The notes under the pieces were generated by a model. The model was not told where the DNA came from. It searched no databases and saw only the letters and a program-made list of their open reading frames with translations. 64,000 nucleotides of DNA from Cubamyces lactineus (lineage: Eukaryota > Basidiomycota > Agaricomycetes > Polyporales > Polyporaceae): NCBI GenBank assembly GCA_022376465.1, contig JACDTU010000001.1, positions 744,001 to 808,000 of the forward strand, written 5' to 3'. The first letter of the stretch is position 1, and the number at the start of each line of letters is the position of its first letter. Shown here piece by piece: positions 35,001 to 46,772 of this stretch. The position numbers and the translations under genes were made by a program.

Positions 35001-37844
35001 CATTTCAGTAAGACCATCACCTCAGGCTACAATCCTAGCGGTGACGCATGATCCTCCGGCAGCACTCTAACGAGCAGCGGCACCGCCAGCCGCACGTAGC
35101 ACGCCTGCATGTTGGTCAGCAGGTCCACCAGCATGCATTGATTGTCCGCCGAAAACGCTCGAAAGTACCCTGTAACTGTTCTGCTTCGAATGCGCAGGCG
35201 GGCTTCTTCAATGACCTGGGGGGCCTCCTGACTAGGCCATCCGAGGGTACTCGGCTGCCTGATGCTGAACCATAGAATCAAAGTTGAGCCAGGTTGATTG
35301 GGAACGTGTTGAACGCCGTGACGAGCGACGATGAGCGTGTGACTTCCGAATTGACAGGACATGAAGAGAGCTGACTGACTTCGGGCTTCGCTATCCAGTA
35401 CATGTCAACTACGATCGCGAGCTGTTGAGATGTGTACAGGCTGCCTTGTGCCTTCGATCTGCCAAGTATCAGCTAAGGCAACCGCAGCTATGAATCAGGG
35501 GATGCAGTGAGAACGCCGGGCTGGTGGTACACGAGCGACTCCGGGGACACGTACCATAACACGAGCGAATGCACGGATCTTGATACATCGCTTTGCGGAA
35601 GCGGAAAACTTCGCAGACAACTGCCGCGATACTGTACTGGCCCAACGCTTCTGGCCCGAATCCACCATGCTAGGACCGATCGCGCCTTGAGAGAAAGGCC
35701 CCCGATGGCCGGCAAAGTCTCAGCAGCGTGCCACGGTGTACTGCGGAAGCCCAAGACAAAAAGCGCAGTAGCAGCAGCACAACCCTATGTGTATACATCG
35801 TAAGTATACACAGCTTGTCGAAGCAGTACTTTAGCGCAGCAACAATTCAAGCATGCACGTACATGGAGCTCCGTTGACAGTCATTTCCTTTCAACTATAC
35901 CGAAATTTGGGTTAGCATGCGAAGTTGTATGATCGCCCGACTACCGCAGCTGCTGTACACGGCCCCGCCTTGGCGCGGAAACAACCCTTTGCCGCCGTTG
36001 GTTCTACTCGTGTCACAGCGCGCCCAGAGAGAGGCGGTGAGCTCAAGAAGAACACAGGGGTTCGGCTTCTGGCCATATCTGTAGACGCGATGGGCGGATC
36101 AGCGTAACGCCAGACTGCGCGCGTTCTCATAGAAGTTAGCTGCCGCCCGGTACCCACCTCATAGGAATGCGACATCTCATCGGCTCCAAGCAATTTTTGC
36201 ACTGCGCAGTGCTACTGGGACCCTGTTGGTTCCTCGCAAGGCGATGCGATGGCAAACGCAGGGAACTGTATAATCGGCGGCGCCCTATGTCCACTTTGGG
36301 CCAAGCTCGTTGAGGCCATCCAGGGCTAAGGCTCAATCCAAATCCAAAAAATGCATGAACCGCAGCCACGAATTCAACACCGTGCGTGCTTGCAAACTTC
36401 GCGGCAGCACCACAGCATAAAGTAAACACATGCATGTGAATTGGAGCAGAACCCACGGACGCACCACAAGGCATCCCATCCGGACCATCGAACAAGCGAG
36501 CAAGTTCCTGCCTCCCCTCTCGTGGAAACGCACGGCAGTCGCGGTCAAGCCCACAGGCCGCCGCTGCCAGACCATTCAGGGCCCTTCAGGATTGCATCCA
36601 GCCCCAAACAATTGACGTGGGCCGCGATTCAGGACTGTGCCTCGCCGCTCCATGCGTCCGTCGCCGCCGCTGCCGCTGCCGCAAGAGTCGTGGTCTAACG
36701 TCCCCGCTTACATAGTACAGTCACCCTGGATGGATCAGAAGCCGAGGATATGCGAGGGGGAAGCAGTTGAAGGTCTGTGAAGCTCCGCCGGAATGACTGA
36801 AGGCGCGACACATCTCTTCTTTGAAGTTTCCGCCTGAGGGGGCAGTCGAGGAACGGACTCATCGGAGCCCCTTGGTGCACAGCCTCGAGAACATGAGTGT
36901 GGAGATCCGTTGGGGCTTATGGAGGTTTGGCATGACCGACTGAGTGAGATCCGCTGACATCTGAGGGGTCCGGCGTAGCACAGCTGCGAGACTCTACGAA
37001 GATCTCTTGACATGGGACAGCAGAAATGCGACAATGCAGCCTCTGCGACGGCGGCCGCAGCGGTGTCGCGGTCGGCGCGTAGGCAAGCGCGGGTGTCGGG
37101 ACGGCCTTGGTACGAGGCTGTGTATGAGAAGCTTCTTGGGGTTCTGACGATCCGATTCAGTCACGCACGCCGACTAAGCATGCCAAAAATTGTCACTTCC
37201 GAAACAGCTCGCTTCCTCACCACGGGCGCGAAGATATCCTTAAGCTGTATTCGTTCAGAAAGACACGGTCGGGGGAGAGTGAAGGACAGAGTGATACTCC
37301 TCAACTTGTAGCTGTGACTTGCGTTCTTATTGACACGTTCGGGGGCGGTGCACAACCCGATTTAGCAAGAGTTGTGGTTTACGTATCACTTTCAGACCAC
37401 AATGCCGCCCAAACAGCGTGAAAACACTGTTACTGTCCCGGGGCGCTGAAGTTAGCCTTGCTAGAGATACTTATGAGTACGCTGTGGTTGCGAGAGGGGG
37501 TCACTGAATGATGGAACGAGCCAATGTCTGGCAGAATTAGCCGCAGAGCGCCTAGGTCGGCATCTCGCTTCGTCAAGAGCACGATTATGTATCAAGGCAT
37601 GCGTGCATACACGGATGGTACAAAGACCCTTGGAGATCGCGAGAAAAAGGAAAGAAGATGAGCACGTTGTTTGAGACAACAAATGGAAGTGCGGATAGAT
37701 GGACCAAATCGCCGAAACCGTTCGGAACAAATCTGTAAATAGCGCCTGGTTCCATGCACGGACGGATGAAACGGTTCAAACGCGTCATGAAGAACAGTCC
37801 CCTCGCCACACGTAGTAAGAGGCGCCGTATGCCGTAGACCACGC
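32050..37844. other. Gene-poor stretch, 5.8 kb
   Basis: No spliced or unspliced model with a recognisable protein could be built in this interval on either strand, although the rest of the window averages about one gene per 2.5 kb. Short frames exist but none continues across plausible splice sites. A 127-nt segment at 34128..34254 has nested inverted repeats. Degenerate transposon sequence, long non-coding transcripts or very small multi-exon genes are possible. Confidence 0.5.
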
Positions 37845-39976
37845 TCACATCTCGTCCAAAGACGGCGCCTCAATCACGTCCTTGAGGATGTCGTCCACAT
37901 GAGGGGCCAGCTTCGCGCCCGTAGGCTCCGTCGGAGTCACGTCGGCGGCAAGGCTGGGCGCAGGTTTCAACGCAGTGGCCTCCCAGCCACTCTTCCAGGA
38001 AGCGATACCTGCGATCAAGCCGCAGATGTTCAACCATACCTGTCGGATAGAGCGTGACATTAGCATGTGTGTCGCGCTAATAACAGGTGCGGCGGGATTT
38101 ATTCCGATGGCACGCAGAATACCACTGTTTGGGCTCAGATGGAGCGATACCAGGGTTCGATGCGGTAGCCCGAGGCGGCCGTAAGACGCAGTAGATTCCA
38201 AAGGACTCACATCGTTCTCGAAGATGCCCTTCTCCGTCGACCTGTGGCAACGTCATGTCATTAGTATACCGCTGTAACGACATATTACGATGTACTTGGA
38301 AACCAAGCTTCAGTAGAGGCCTGGGCAGGAAGGGACAACTTCGCATTATTGCCATCAGGCCGACGACATTGTGCCTGTAACAAGCAGCTGCTAGACTCCG
38401 GATCGGCCATTTGCCACCCTACGGCGTCAATACGACATCCGTCAAAGCTTGAAGACGGTGAGTCCTAGTGTAATCAAAGACTCTCACTGACCACGCGATT
38501 CCCCGCATGTGCGACATCGTAGATAGCAGGTGTCTTTGCTCCGCTGCTTAGAAAGTTCTGGATGGTCACCCGACACTACTGAGGGTACCGTCGTGGCCTG
38601 CTACAAAGCCACCGTTGAATAGCAGCAGGAGTGTAGCCACGAGTTGTACAGCCTTACGAAGGCACATAGTACTCCGCCGCAGGCGCACGGTCACATCAGG
38701 TTTCTCGAGAGAAGGACGAAATTTGTGGCCTGAGAAGACGAGCACAGCCCGTTCCCGATTTAGGCCTTGGGCACCACGAATGAGTTCTCTGGCGTCTCCG
38801 TGAGACCTGTAATATGCCTGCACGGTAGCGAGGGAGAGGTGCCGAGTAGGACAGGTGGCGCAGACAACGAGGGAAGAACAACACGGCGCCTTCACCTCCT
38901 GTCCGAAATGAGGGTGCAGACACAAAGATAGCCAGGAAGAATGTCATACGTAGTGCAGACACGCACCAGTGGATCGTGAGCGGCAGATAAGCCAAGTTGA
39001 CGATCAGCTCGCTGACTAGCGCCTTCTTCCTCTTGCTAATTTCCTCCTTCTCTGCGGCCGAAGCCCCTGTCTTTGAGATACCTTCAGCGTCTCAGTTAAT
39101 CAAGGGGAGCGGGACAGGCGTACTTTAGTCTTGCTCAACGTGCGCTCGCGTAGGCTGAGGAGTTTGCTGTCCTCCCTGAGATGAGCCAGCTGCAAGACGA
39201 CGTAAGCCGCCCAGAAGCGCGTCGACCAGAGGCCGAGCGTGCCAAGTTTAAGGGGTATGTGCTTATTGCTGGGGCGAGTCCTCATGAAGGGAACGAATGC
39301 AGTGATGGACGGTAAGGTGAGCTTGTCCGAGATGAGGGAGTGGGACAGCAGATAGTAGAGGTGCTCGAGGGGATAGTAGGCGAGCATGGACCAACCCTGC
39401 AGACGCTCGATCGTCCGCAACTTGCGTGTCGGGGCCGGGTTGCGCTCCATGGAAATCATCCACTGGAATATAGGCAGAAGGCCTGAGCACAACGTCACAC
39501 ATACAAGCAAACATTAGCGAGTGCATGCATTGTGATAACTGTGTTCGCTCACCCCAAAGCCTGAAGAGCATCCTCGCATCACTGATGATGTCCCCGAACT
39601 TCCCGAGCCTATCAGCAGACACGCTGAGAGGAGCTTTGCGCAAGCCCGCGCCATATTGCAGACGAGCGCGCCATCGCAAGAACGGTACAAGGAGCTTCAC
39701 AGTGTATTGTATGATCTAGACGCGGAAGCGCTTGAACACACGGCTCACGCACTCAACGACAATACGACACAAACCATGAACAGTTTGCTACAAAGATCAC
39801 ATATTCAGTAGGTAGTTATGTAACACATCGCGAACGCTACTCAACTCGCTGCCGCTCCAGGTGCTCAGGAACCGGACGAGATGGTCCAGCGTCTCTGACG
39901 GCTGCACAAGCGCGAACGAGCCCAGAGTCAGGTCCTCCAGACGAGCGAGAGTCAACGGCTTCGACTGTCCAGCCAT
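37845..39976 (-). CDS. Peroxisomal biogenesis factor 11 (PEX11 family), 331 aa
   Basis: Exons 39846..39976, 39775..39787, 39553..39715, 39124..39482, 38967..39070, 38211..38241, 37845..38039; phases close. The start follows a TGA-AAT-ATG junction. Landmarks of the family: LTLARLEDLTLGSFALV and VRFLSTWSG near the N-terminus, then the amphipathic helix region FMIIQYTVKLLVPFLRWRAR. RMLFRLWGLLPIFQW and the ERLQGWSMLAYYPLEHLYYL segment follow. A basic linker (EISKRKKA) precedes the C-terminal hydrophobic helices around LTIHWSTEKGIFENDVWLNI. PEX11 proteins bend and divide the peroxisomal membrane. Exon 2 is 13 nt. The intron 38242..38966 is 725 nt, about ten times the local norm. The C-terminal tail is unusually polar, ending PSLDEM. 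Confidence 0.87.
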
Positions 39977-39979
39977 ATT

Positions 39980-40388
39980 TCACACAAAGATACGCGTCGT
40001 GGAAGAAGAGATGAACGAGCCCGTCGTCGTGGTCAAAGGTAGGACTGACTTCAAGATGATCACCCCAGGCCCAGGACGAAATCCGACGCCACCTGCACCG
40101 GCAACCTAAACGCCCGGCGCGTCGGAGAGGTCCGTGCGCGCTTGCATCCCATCCATGAGAAAGTGTTACGTAAGCCTGCCGCGGTATAAGTTTGCGCGTC
40201 GCGCGTCTGCGACTCCCATGAACAAAATCCATGAGGACACAAAAGTTCGGGCTTGCGGGTCGCTCTCCGTCTCCTTGCTCGCGTTCCAGTCCTCTAGAAC
40301 GAACTTACGGTACGCTCTGACTCTGCAGGTTCTCCGCTTTGACCGGCTTCTCCATCGTCGGGGAGGTGCCGCTTCGGCTGGCACTCAT
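39980..40388 (-). CDS. Putative 80-aa protein immediately upstream of PEX11
   Basis: Exons 40309..40388, 40170..40206, 39980..40105; the model closes (81 codons) and uses a consensus GTAAGT donor at the end of exon 1. The product is basic and Gly/Pro-containing (QSQSVP, RKLIPRQAYVAGAGG), with a Thr/Ser-rich end. Its TGA is separated from the PEX11 ATG by three nucleotides on the same strand. It may be a separate small cistron, an upstream ORF in the PEX11 leader, or, if an intron removes the end of this ORF and splices to the CAG before residue 5 of PEX11, an N-terminal extension of PEX11. The last option is also phase-consistent but needs a weak GTGATC donor. Confidence 0.4.
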
Positions 40389-40988
40389 GATACGACAAGG
40401 AAGGGTTGGAAGGAGATTTTGGGGGTTTGGAGGGTGCCGGACAGACCTCTGTATTGTACATAGACTCTTGGAAATGCACTATGATTCCTCCAGCTGTTAC
40501 ACAGGACGATCGAGTGAAACCCTACTGGCATCGATCGTGAGGTTCGTATGTCCTTGCGATGGTTCAGAATTTCCCAGAATTGTACTTGCTCAGTTTGTAT
40601 CGGTGTCATTGTTGCACGCTCGGTGTATTCAGGTATAGTCAAGGCAACTGGTATTGGATGTCATATATTCGTAACGAAGGATGGGTCAAAAGGAAAGCAA
40701 GACGCGTTGATGTACTATACGTATGTACGTATCAGACATATGCAGTGACAGATAGCAGGGAACGAGGAACGAGGGAGTACGGACGACCTGTACGTTAGGA
40801 GCATGAGCAGGAACCGTGGGTGGTATAGGATAAAGTAGAGCCCAAAGACGAAGAGGGTGAGGAAGACAGTCCATTGTACACAATCCTTGTTGATCAACTA
40901 CTGACAAAAATCTCAAGGAGTACGCCGATAAGTGTCGGTGACGCGTCCTCGGCCGATTCGACGCATCCTTGCTCACGACAGTTGCCCT
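40389..40988. other. Intergenic, 0.6 kb, with an unassigned hydrophobic exon-like frame
   Basis: A minus-strand frame at about 40780..40897 encodes a strongly hydrophobic helix (VFLTLFVFGLYFILYHP) directly behind an acceptor-like GTCAGTAG. It may be an alternative 3' exon of the acidic gene to its right or an unrelated exon. No complete model was found. Confidence 0.35.
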
Positions 40989-42725
40989 TCAGTCCTCGAT
41001 CTCAGGGATCTCGGCGTCATCAGGTATGTGAACGCTGACGGGACGCTTTGGGCCTTCCAACATGGTGACGAGGTCCACAATGTCATCGGCGTTCTTCTCG
41101 TGGACAACGGACCCGGAGACCGTGTCGGACTCGGTATCGACGTGGGTTTCGGACTCGCTGTGAGCGGCCTCGGCCTCAGAATCGTGAACGGTAGGGGGTA
41201 TATCGTGGTTGTCGTGGGCTTCAGCCGTGGTATCCTCGGCCTCGACGGAAGGCTCCTCCTCTTCGGCGTCGTGGGTGTGCTCGACAACCTCTTCCACAGG
41301 AGACGAAGCATCTTCATGGTGCTCCTCGACGTGATGCTCGACCTCCTCTTGAGCGGGCGCATCGTGGTGCTCCTCAACGGCGTGCACTTCAGGTTGATGT
41401 TCCTCCTCGGCGCCTTCGTCCTCGTGCATTTCCTCTGGCTCGTGATGCTCAACATGTTCGGGTTCATCAGCTAGAGTGCTGCTAGACTCTTCGTGCGCGT
41501 GATCTGATTCGTCATGGGCCGCCTCATGAGCGGCAGGCTCATCAGTGTGATCGGCCTCCGCCTTCGGCGTAGGTTCAGAAGTAGCAGGAGCAGCAGGCTT
41601 AGCCGCCACCTTAGCCTTCGGATCTTTCGCCTTTGAGGTGGCGGGGGTAGCCTTGGGCTTGGCTACAGCTGCAGCCTTGGCGGTAGGAGTAGCAGCTTTC
41701 GTCGAGGGAGCCGCCCGCGCAGGCGTAGGCAGCGTTGGCTGGCGTGCCTTAGACAGGCTCGCCGCAGTAGGCTTGCTTAGCCGATCAAGCGTATCCTTAG
41801 AAGCCGTAGGCTTGCGCGTAGGCGGAGGAGGGGCGGCGTCGGAGTTGCGAGCGCGCGCTAGGGAAGCCGCAGTTGGCGCATACAGTCCGGAGGACGGGAG
41901 CTTCGCCTTGGGTGTCGTAGTGGCAGCCGATGGCGTCTTCGGTCTCGACGCTGAGGGGGTCTTTGCCCGTGCTGGTGTAATTGGACCCGACGCGCGAGAG
42001 GTCGGTCGAGATCGGGACGGAGTAGCCTTCGCTGCCGGCGTGGGCTTAGGTGCGGACACCGACGGCGTCGAACGTGCGGTATGGAACGAGGATGGCGGAG
42101 GTGACTTGACGGGAGTACGTGTGGTTGGTTTGCCACCTGCCGTACTGGGCCTGCCCTCCCGATTCTTAGACGGAGTCGCGGGGGTGCGCGCGCCAGCAGT
42201 AGATGGTCTCTGGGTCGTGGGTTTGGTAGGAGAGGCAACCTTCTTCTTGGGAGGCGAAGGAGACGTGGGGGAGATGTGCTTGTCAGAATTGGCGGGAGTC
42301 ACGGGGGAGGTAGGTTCCGCAGCCCTTTCCTCAACTGCTTCGGCAGGTTGAGCTGGAACCTCTGGTGGCGGGGTAGTGGGGGCAGCAGGGGGCGCGGGCT
42401 CTGGCGATTTCGAGGATTCTTCATGCTTGACCTCGAAGGAACTTACGGCAGGGGCCTTGGGCTTGGGCGGCCATTCGCGCTTCTCCTTCAGCTCCTCCTT
42501 GGCCGAATCCCCAGTGTGCTGCGACGCGACGCTCGACGAGCGGGGTGGGACTGCCGCTCCTACCGCAGACTGTCTCTTGTTCTGCTGCTCGAAACGTCCG
42601 ATAAGGTTGGCGACGCTCTGACGTGGACGCTCGTCGGGCAGCGGCCTGGGGAAGGGGGAAAGGGGACGGGTCAATGATCAGGATGCAGATGGCGCGTCGA
42701 TCAGGGTGGTATTGGGGGCGTACAT
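40989..42725 (-). CDS. Low-complexity Pro/Ala/Lys-rich and Glu/His-rich protein, about 552 aa
   Basis: A 1,657-nt exon (40989..42645) is open throughout. It begins after a canonical ...CCCCAG acceptor, with the reading frame starting one base later at CCG CTG CCC. Upstream, the only ATG (42723..42725) is directly a GTACGC donor after its first two bases. Splicing AT|G gives ATG CCG CTG, so the initiation codon would be divided by a 78-nt intron (42646..42723). The protein starts with a conserved-looking SVANLIGRFEQQNKR, has a long Ala/Pro/Thr/Lys region suited to being disordered and phosphorylated, then ~150 residues dense in Glu, His and Asp, and ends IPEIED. I do not recognise it; similarity to cytoskeleton-binding or septation proteins would be guesswork. 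Confidence 0.7.
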
Positions 42726-45700
42726 TGGCGTTCTCGGATGGCTATTTCTCTGCACGCACGCGTAAGATGCACTGTCAAGGCTGGTCGCCCTCGCCGGCGA
42801 GAGCAATGGTAAGTGGAACGAGCAAGTGTAGATGCGAAACGATGGCGGAAGGTCGGTGAACAAGTCAACTGTTGCGATTCGCACTGCTCTGACGCCGCGG
42901 TTTATTGATGTTTTTCGGAGTCTGAATCAGCACCGTTTACTGAGCTTACAATCTGGCGACTCTCTATAATACCTTCGCTTATTTGGGTTAATGAGTCGAT
43001 GACGTGTTATAGCGCCTCCTGTAAGCACGTTGAAGTCCGGATAAAGCCGATTGCTGCTTGCTGCGTGCTTTCACAAACACCTGCTACTTCTCTGCTGAAC
43101 TGCTGAAATCTCCCAGAGAACGTCTTCGTCTTCAAACTGGACTCTCTTGACTATCTGCACTAGCATCTGTCCCGGTGGCCATTCACCTATTAGCCCCGGG
43201 TTGTAGCCCGAACCCCGGCATCTTCTCGCCGAGCATGACCTAAGCCACACAGTCTCCACAAATCCGTGTACAAAAAGAGGACACACTGAAGCTCCATATA
43301 CTTGGCGGGAAGAGCTTGGAAGTCTGCGCTCGTTGCGTACGCATGCATTCAAGATCTCTCTTCCAAAGTAATGGCGCTTAGCTGTTAGCCGAGCGAATCA
43401 CAACACCTTCCTTTCCAGGTACCCCTTCCTCTGCCTCTGTGAGTCTGTGGTTAGCATCGTGGTCGGCCTGCGGAATAACCTCGCTGACCATATCCCAATG
43501 CATGCTGCAAGGGTGGTTGCATAGGCCGAGGTCTCCCGAATCCTCAACAGCTGCGGTGACTTGTGGAGAAACCTACACGATCGTGGCTATCCCCCACACC
43601 CACACAATGCCACCAGCTGCCGAGACAGCAATACAGATATCACCAGCTGAGGCATATCGCACCACAAACAATAGTGCGAAGCGGGAACGAGGTATTCATC
43701 GGCTCACGCGAGTAATTTATCTGACAATCGCAGCATAGAAATGATCTCTTCAAAATCATCCTATCCCCGGGCCCTTCCGACGTTTGCACAGACTTCCTGC
43801 GGCCACATCAAGACCATAACTCACATACACAGGCGCGGCGCGGTAGGCTATGAAGATCGCAGCGCCCGTGGCGTGCACGGTAATGCACGCCCCCGCACTC
43901 TCACATGAACCTGAACCGCCTCCCAGATCTCAGAAGCACCCTCGAGCGCATGATACGCACATTCAACTAGTACTCCTTCTCCGCAATGAACGGACTACGC
44001 TCAGAACCACCACGCCAAGACACGCAGCGCGCGCGGCCTCCGCGCGATCGCGGATGCAAGAACCTGAGCTCGCTGCGGATCGTCGATTGAGGTGACGGCC
44101 CGCGCCGCAACCTGGGACGCATCCGGGATCCTCGGTGGAACGGATGCGGATGCTACTCGCTAGCCGATTGTATTATGAACACGCCGATTCTTGTGCACCG
44201 CGTATGTCCTGCGTTTGGTTCTTCATCACCGGTTCCTATGTATTCGACGCTGCGAACGATTTCGAGATCCCTGTGCTCACTGCTCAGCTTATATTCTTAC
44301 ATCGTGGAGTGTACGACTGCATGTCTTCACTGGGCTCAATACTCAAATTGCCTGCCAACATCGACACCAAGCGAAGCCCCAACACCTAACGCGAGCCCCG
44401 TCAACTTTCAAATTAAGGCTCCACGCACGAGGCTCAAAACTGGAAGCCAAGTACAGTAACAACACGCCCGACGTTCCATGGCACAAATCTCCCCGAACCT
44501 TCGGTGCGGGTTCTAGAGATAGGGGCTAACCAATAACTAGCCACGACGCTAGCCAGCGCGTCGGTCCTCCTCTACACACATGGCATCCGCACAATCGCAA
44601 ACGATATCGATATTGAACCCACTTCGCTTCATGCGGCGTAGATGAGCTCATCTCGACTTGGCCGATGAGGTCCCTGCTAATGACCAGTGACTTGTGATCG
44701 CCAGTACCACCACCTCCAGCAAGCACTCTACTACATGCGGCATCTCAAACGAACGGGGAACGGCAAAGAGTCCATTGGCGTTTGGAAACACCAAACAGGG
44801 CGGTACTCATTCCAAGAACGGCAAGGTATCACACGCGGACGCCGCCATACGCCATACGCCATACTACTCTATGAGCCAAACGCTAAACCTTGTCCACCAT
44901 GACGAAACCCTGCCTGCCACTGGCGGCACAGTCCCGCTGCTACCGTACGCCCGCCGCAAGCCGCAGCCTGCAGCTGGAAGATCGCCGTCCGACCGACGCG
45001 AGCCTCGCACGTCGACCGCGAGCCCAGGCGCGAAGCGACGAGGTTTACGAGAGCGGGGAGAACGATATCGTGACCTGTGGTGATGAGATCCGTTTGACAG
45101 GCTATATACAAGGGCCGCGATGCGCGGTATTGACAGCGTTCCTGGAAGAAACACATGGCTAACGTACTGCGCGTACGTACACGCGCGCGCGGGGAGACAA
45201 GTAGACCCGACATCAGAACAGAAGTGGTACAGAAGAAGTACAAGGAGGAGCAAGCGAAAGAACGGGGGATCACGAGCTTAAAGGCAATAAATAGTAGTAC
45301 ACGATGCTGTAACTTCCAACACACGAGGAGACGAACACAAGTTGATACGGGGCGGGCGTATATGCAAACGAGGGGATGGAATCGAACGACCATGAAGATG
45401 ATGACCGAAATGCCAAGCGATGCACACTCACACGATTAGGCAACGTACACAAACGACGCCAAAGACAGTGAAAGATTAGAAACACACAGAATGGAGCGTT
45501 CCATTCTTCGCTCTCGCACAGCACAGCGCAGCGGTTCGCGGATCTACCAGCGGATCCACCACAAGCGAATGCGGGGTGCCGAAAGCGGGACAATGGATCC
45601 CATCCTCTACGCGCGCCCAGGGTGTGTCCTATTCGCGGAGGGGCGAAGCGCGCAGCGGCAACGCAGGACGATCACCGAGGGCACGGGCAGAGGCACATTT

Positions 45701-45960
45701 AGCATGCCAGATATTCTAGGGTGGGGGTGCAGCGTTCCCGCACTCGCGCTTCGCAGGACGACGCGATCGCGGAGAGAGCCTCGGACACACCAAGCCATGT
45801 GTCGACGATATTTTCGGGTGGGAGGCATTATAGGAGGCAATGCGGAGGCCGGTTGCAGGAATTCAGCACACATGGTGAGGGGGACAGCGGAGATAATGAG
45901 AGTGCACAGAGGGAGCGGCGGTAAAAGCGGGCGAGTGGTGCGTATATGCGGAAAGTTCAA
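42726..45960. other. Gene-poor stretch, 3.2 kb
   Basis: Between two minus-strand genes. Short frames occur in all phases, including a Cys-rich hydrophobic one near 44869..45393 (minus), but none splices into a coherent protein. It holds the upstream region of the acidic gene and the 3' flank of the next. Confidence 0.45.
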
Positions 45961-46772
45961 TCAGTTGAACCCGTCGAAGTGCCCCTTGAGAATGCGCTCG
46001 CCCATGGGAGATGGGGCACGGGGTGGCCTCGGCGTGCCGGGGGCCATGGTGTTCGCTCGCCTTGCCTTACGAGTGGGCGAGGGCTGCGCACCTGCAGGGC
46101 TTGATGACAAGCCTGGCGGTGTCGTGCTCCGGGCTGCCTGCGCCGTGCCATTATTCACCTGCTTCGATGCCGGGATCTGAGGCTGAGAAATCCGGAGCAC
46201 CGTTCGCTCAGTCTATTCGTACGAAACAGGAGAGGCGTCGGAGCTCACCCTTGCCATGTTCCCTCCCAAGGAGAGACGACGGAGAAGGCCAGCTGCACGG
46301 TCCTGCTGACCGGGCACAGGCGCGACTGGGGGTGCGGCAAAGCGGTCGCCCGTCGGCCAAGCGGTACTGGCACTGCGGGCATGCCGCGTCGGAGCCGCTT
46401 TCTCAGACTCAAACACCTCGTCGTCTGTGATCAAACAGAAGTAGACGTGAGAAGATGAACGCGACGCGGAGCGCGGGAGGGACGGAACGGACCTTCGTAG
46501 ACAGGGGGTGCCATTCCCCTGCGGAAGGGGAAGGTCGCGTTGGGAGGGGACTTTGGAGACTGGCTGAGGAAGTAGGAAAGGATAGGCGAGGTGGATGGCG
46601 TGATGGGTGCGATGCGGGGTAAAGCGCCTGATGTGGGGGACTGAAGAGGGGAGGCAGGGGAAGTTGATCCCGAGTCGGAGGAGGAGCTCTCAGAGACTGA
46701 GCCCGAACGACGACGGGAGCCAATGGGGATGGGGAGGGAGCGGGGGATGTTGTTGTTGTCGTTGCTGGACAT
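45961..46772 (-). CDS. Conserved fungal protein of unknown function, about 225 aa
   Basis: Exons 46493..46772, 46249..46424 and 45961..46182; phases match. Ser-rich N-terminus (IPRSLPIPIGSRRRSGS, SESSSSDSGSTSP), a hydrophobic patch ILSYFLSQSP, FPFRRGMAPPVYED, then RAAGLLRRLSLGGNMAR, and the C-terminal MGERILKGHFDGFN. The last block and the RRLSLGG site are features I recognise from uncharacterised agaricomycete proteins. RRLS is a good PKA-type phosphorylation site. The third exon has two acceptors six bases apart (CAGCCTCAG), both in frame, so 223- and 225-residue isoforms are possible. Probably a phospho-regulated, mostly disordered protein. Confidence 0.75.

Noticed and set aside
37012..37311. 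99-codon plus-strand frame starting MGQQKCDNAA
   Set aside because: Alanine/arginine-rich start without recognisable continuation; probably random.
41638..42351. 237-codon plus-strand frame rich in Val/Gly/Ala
   Set aside because: Antisense of the Pro/Ala/Lys-rich part of the minus-strand acidic protein; composition follows from that repeat-like coding sequence.
45370..45400. B-box-like GTTCGATTCCA on the minus strand
   Set aside because: No matching A box at the right distance and no cloverleaf.
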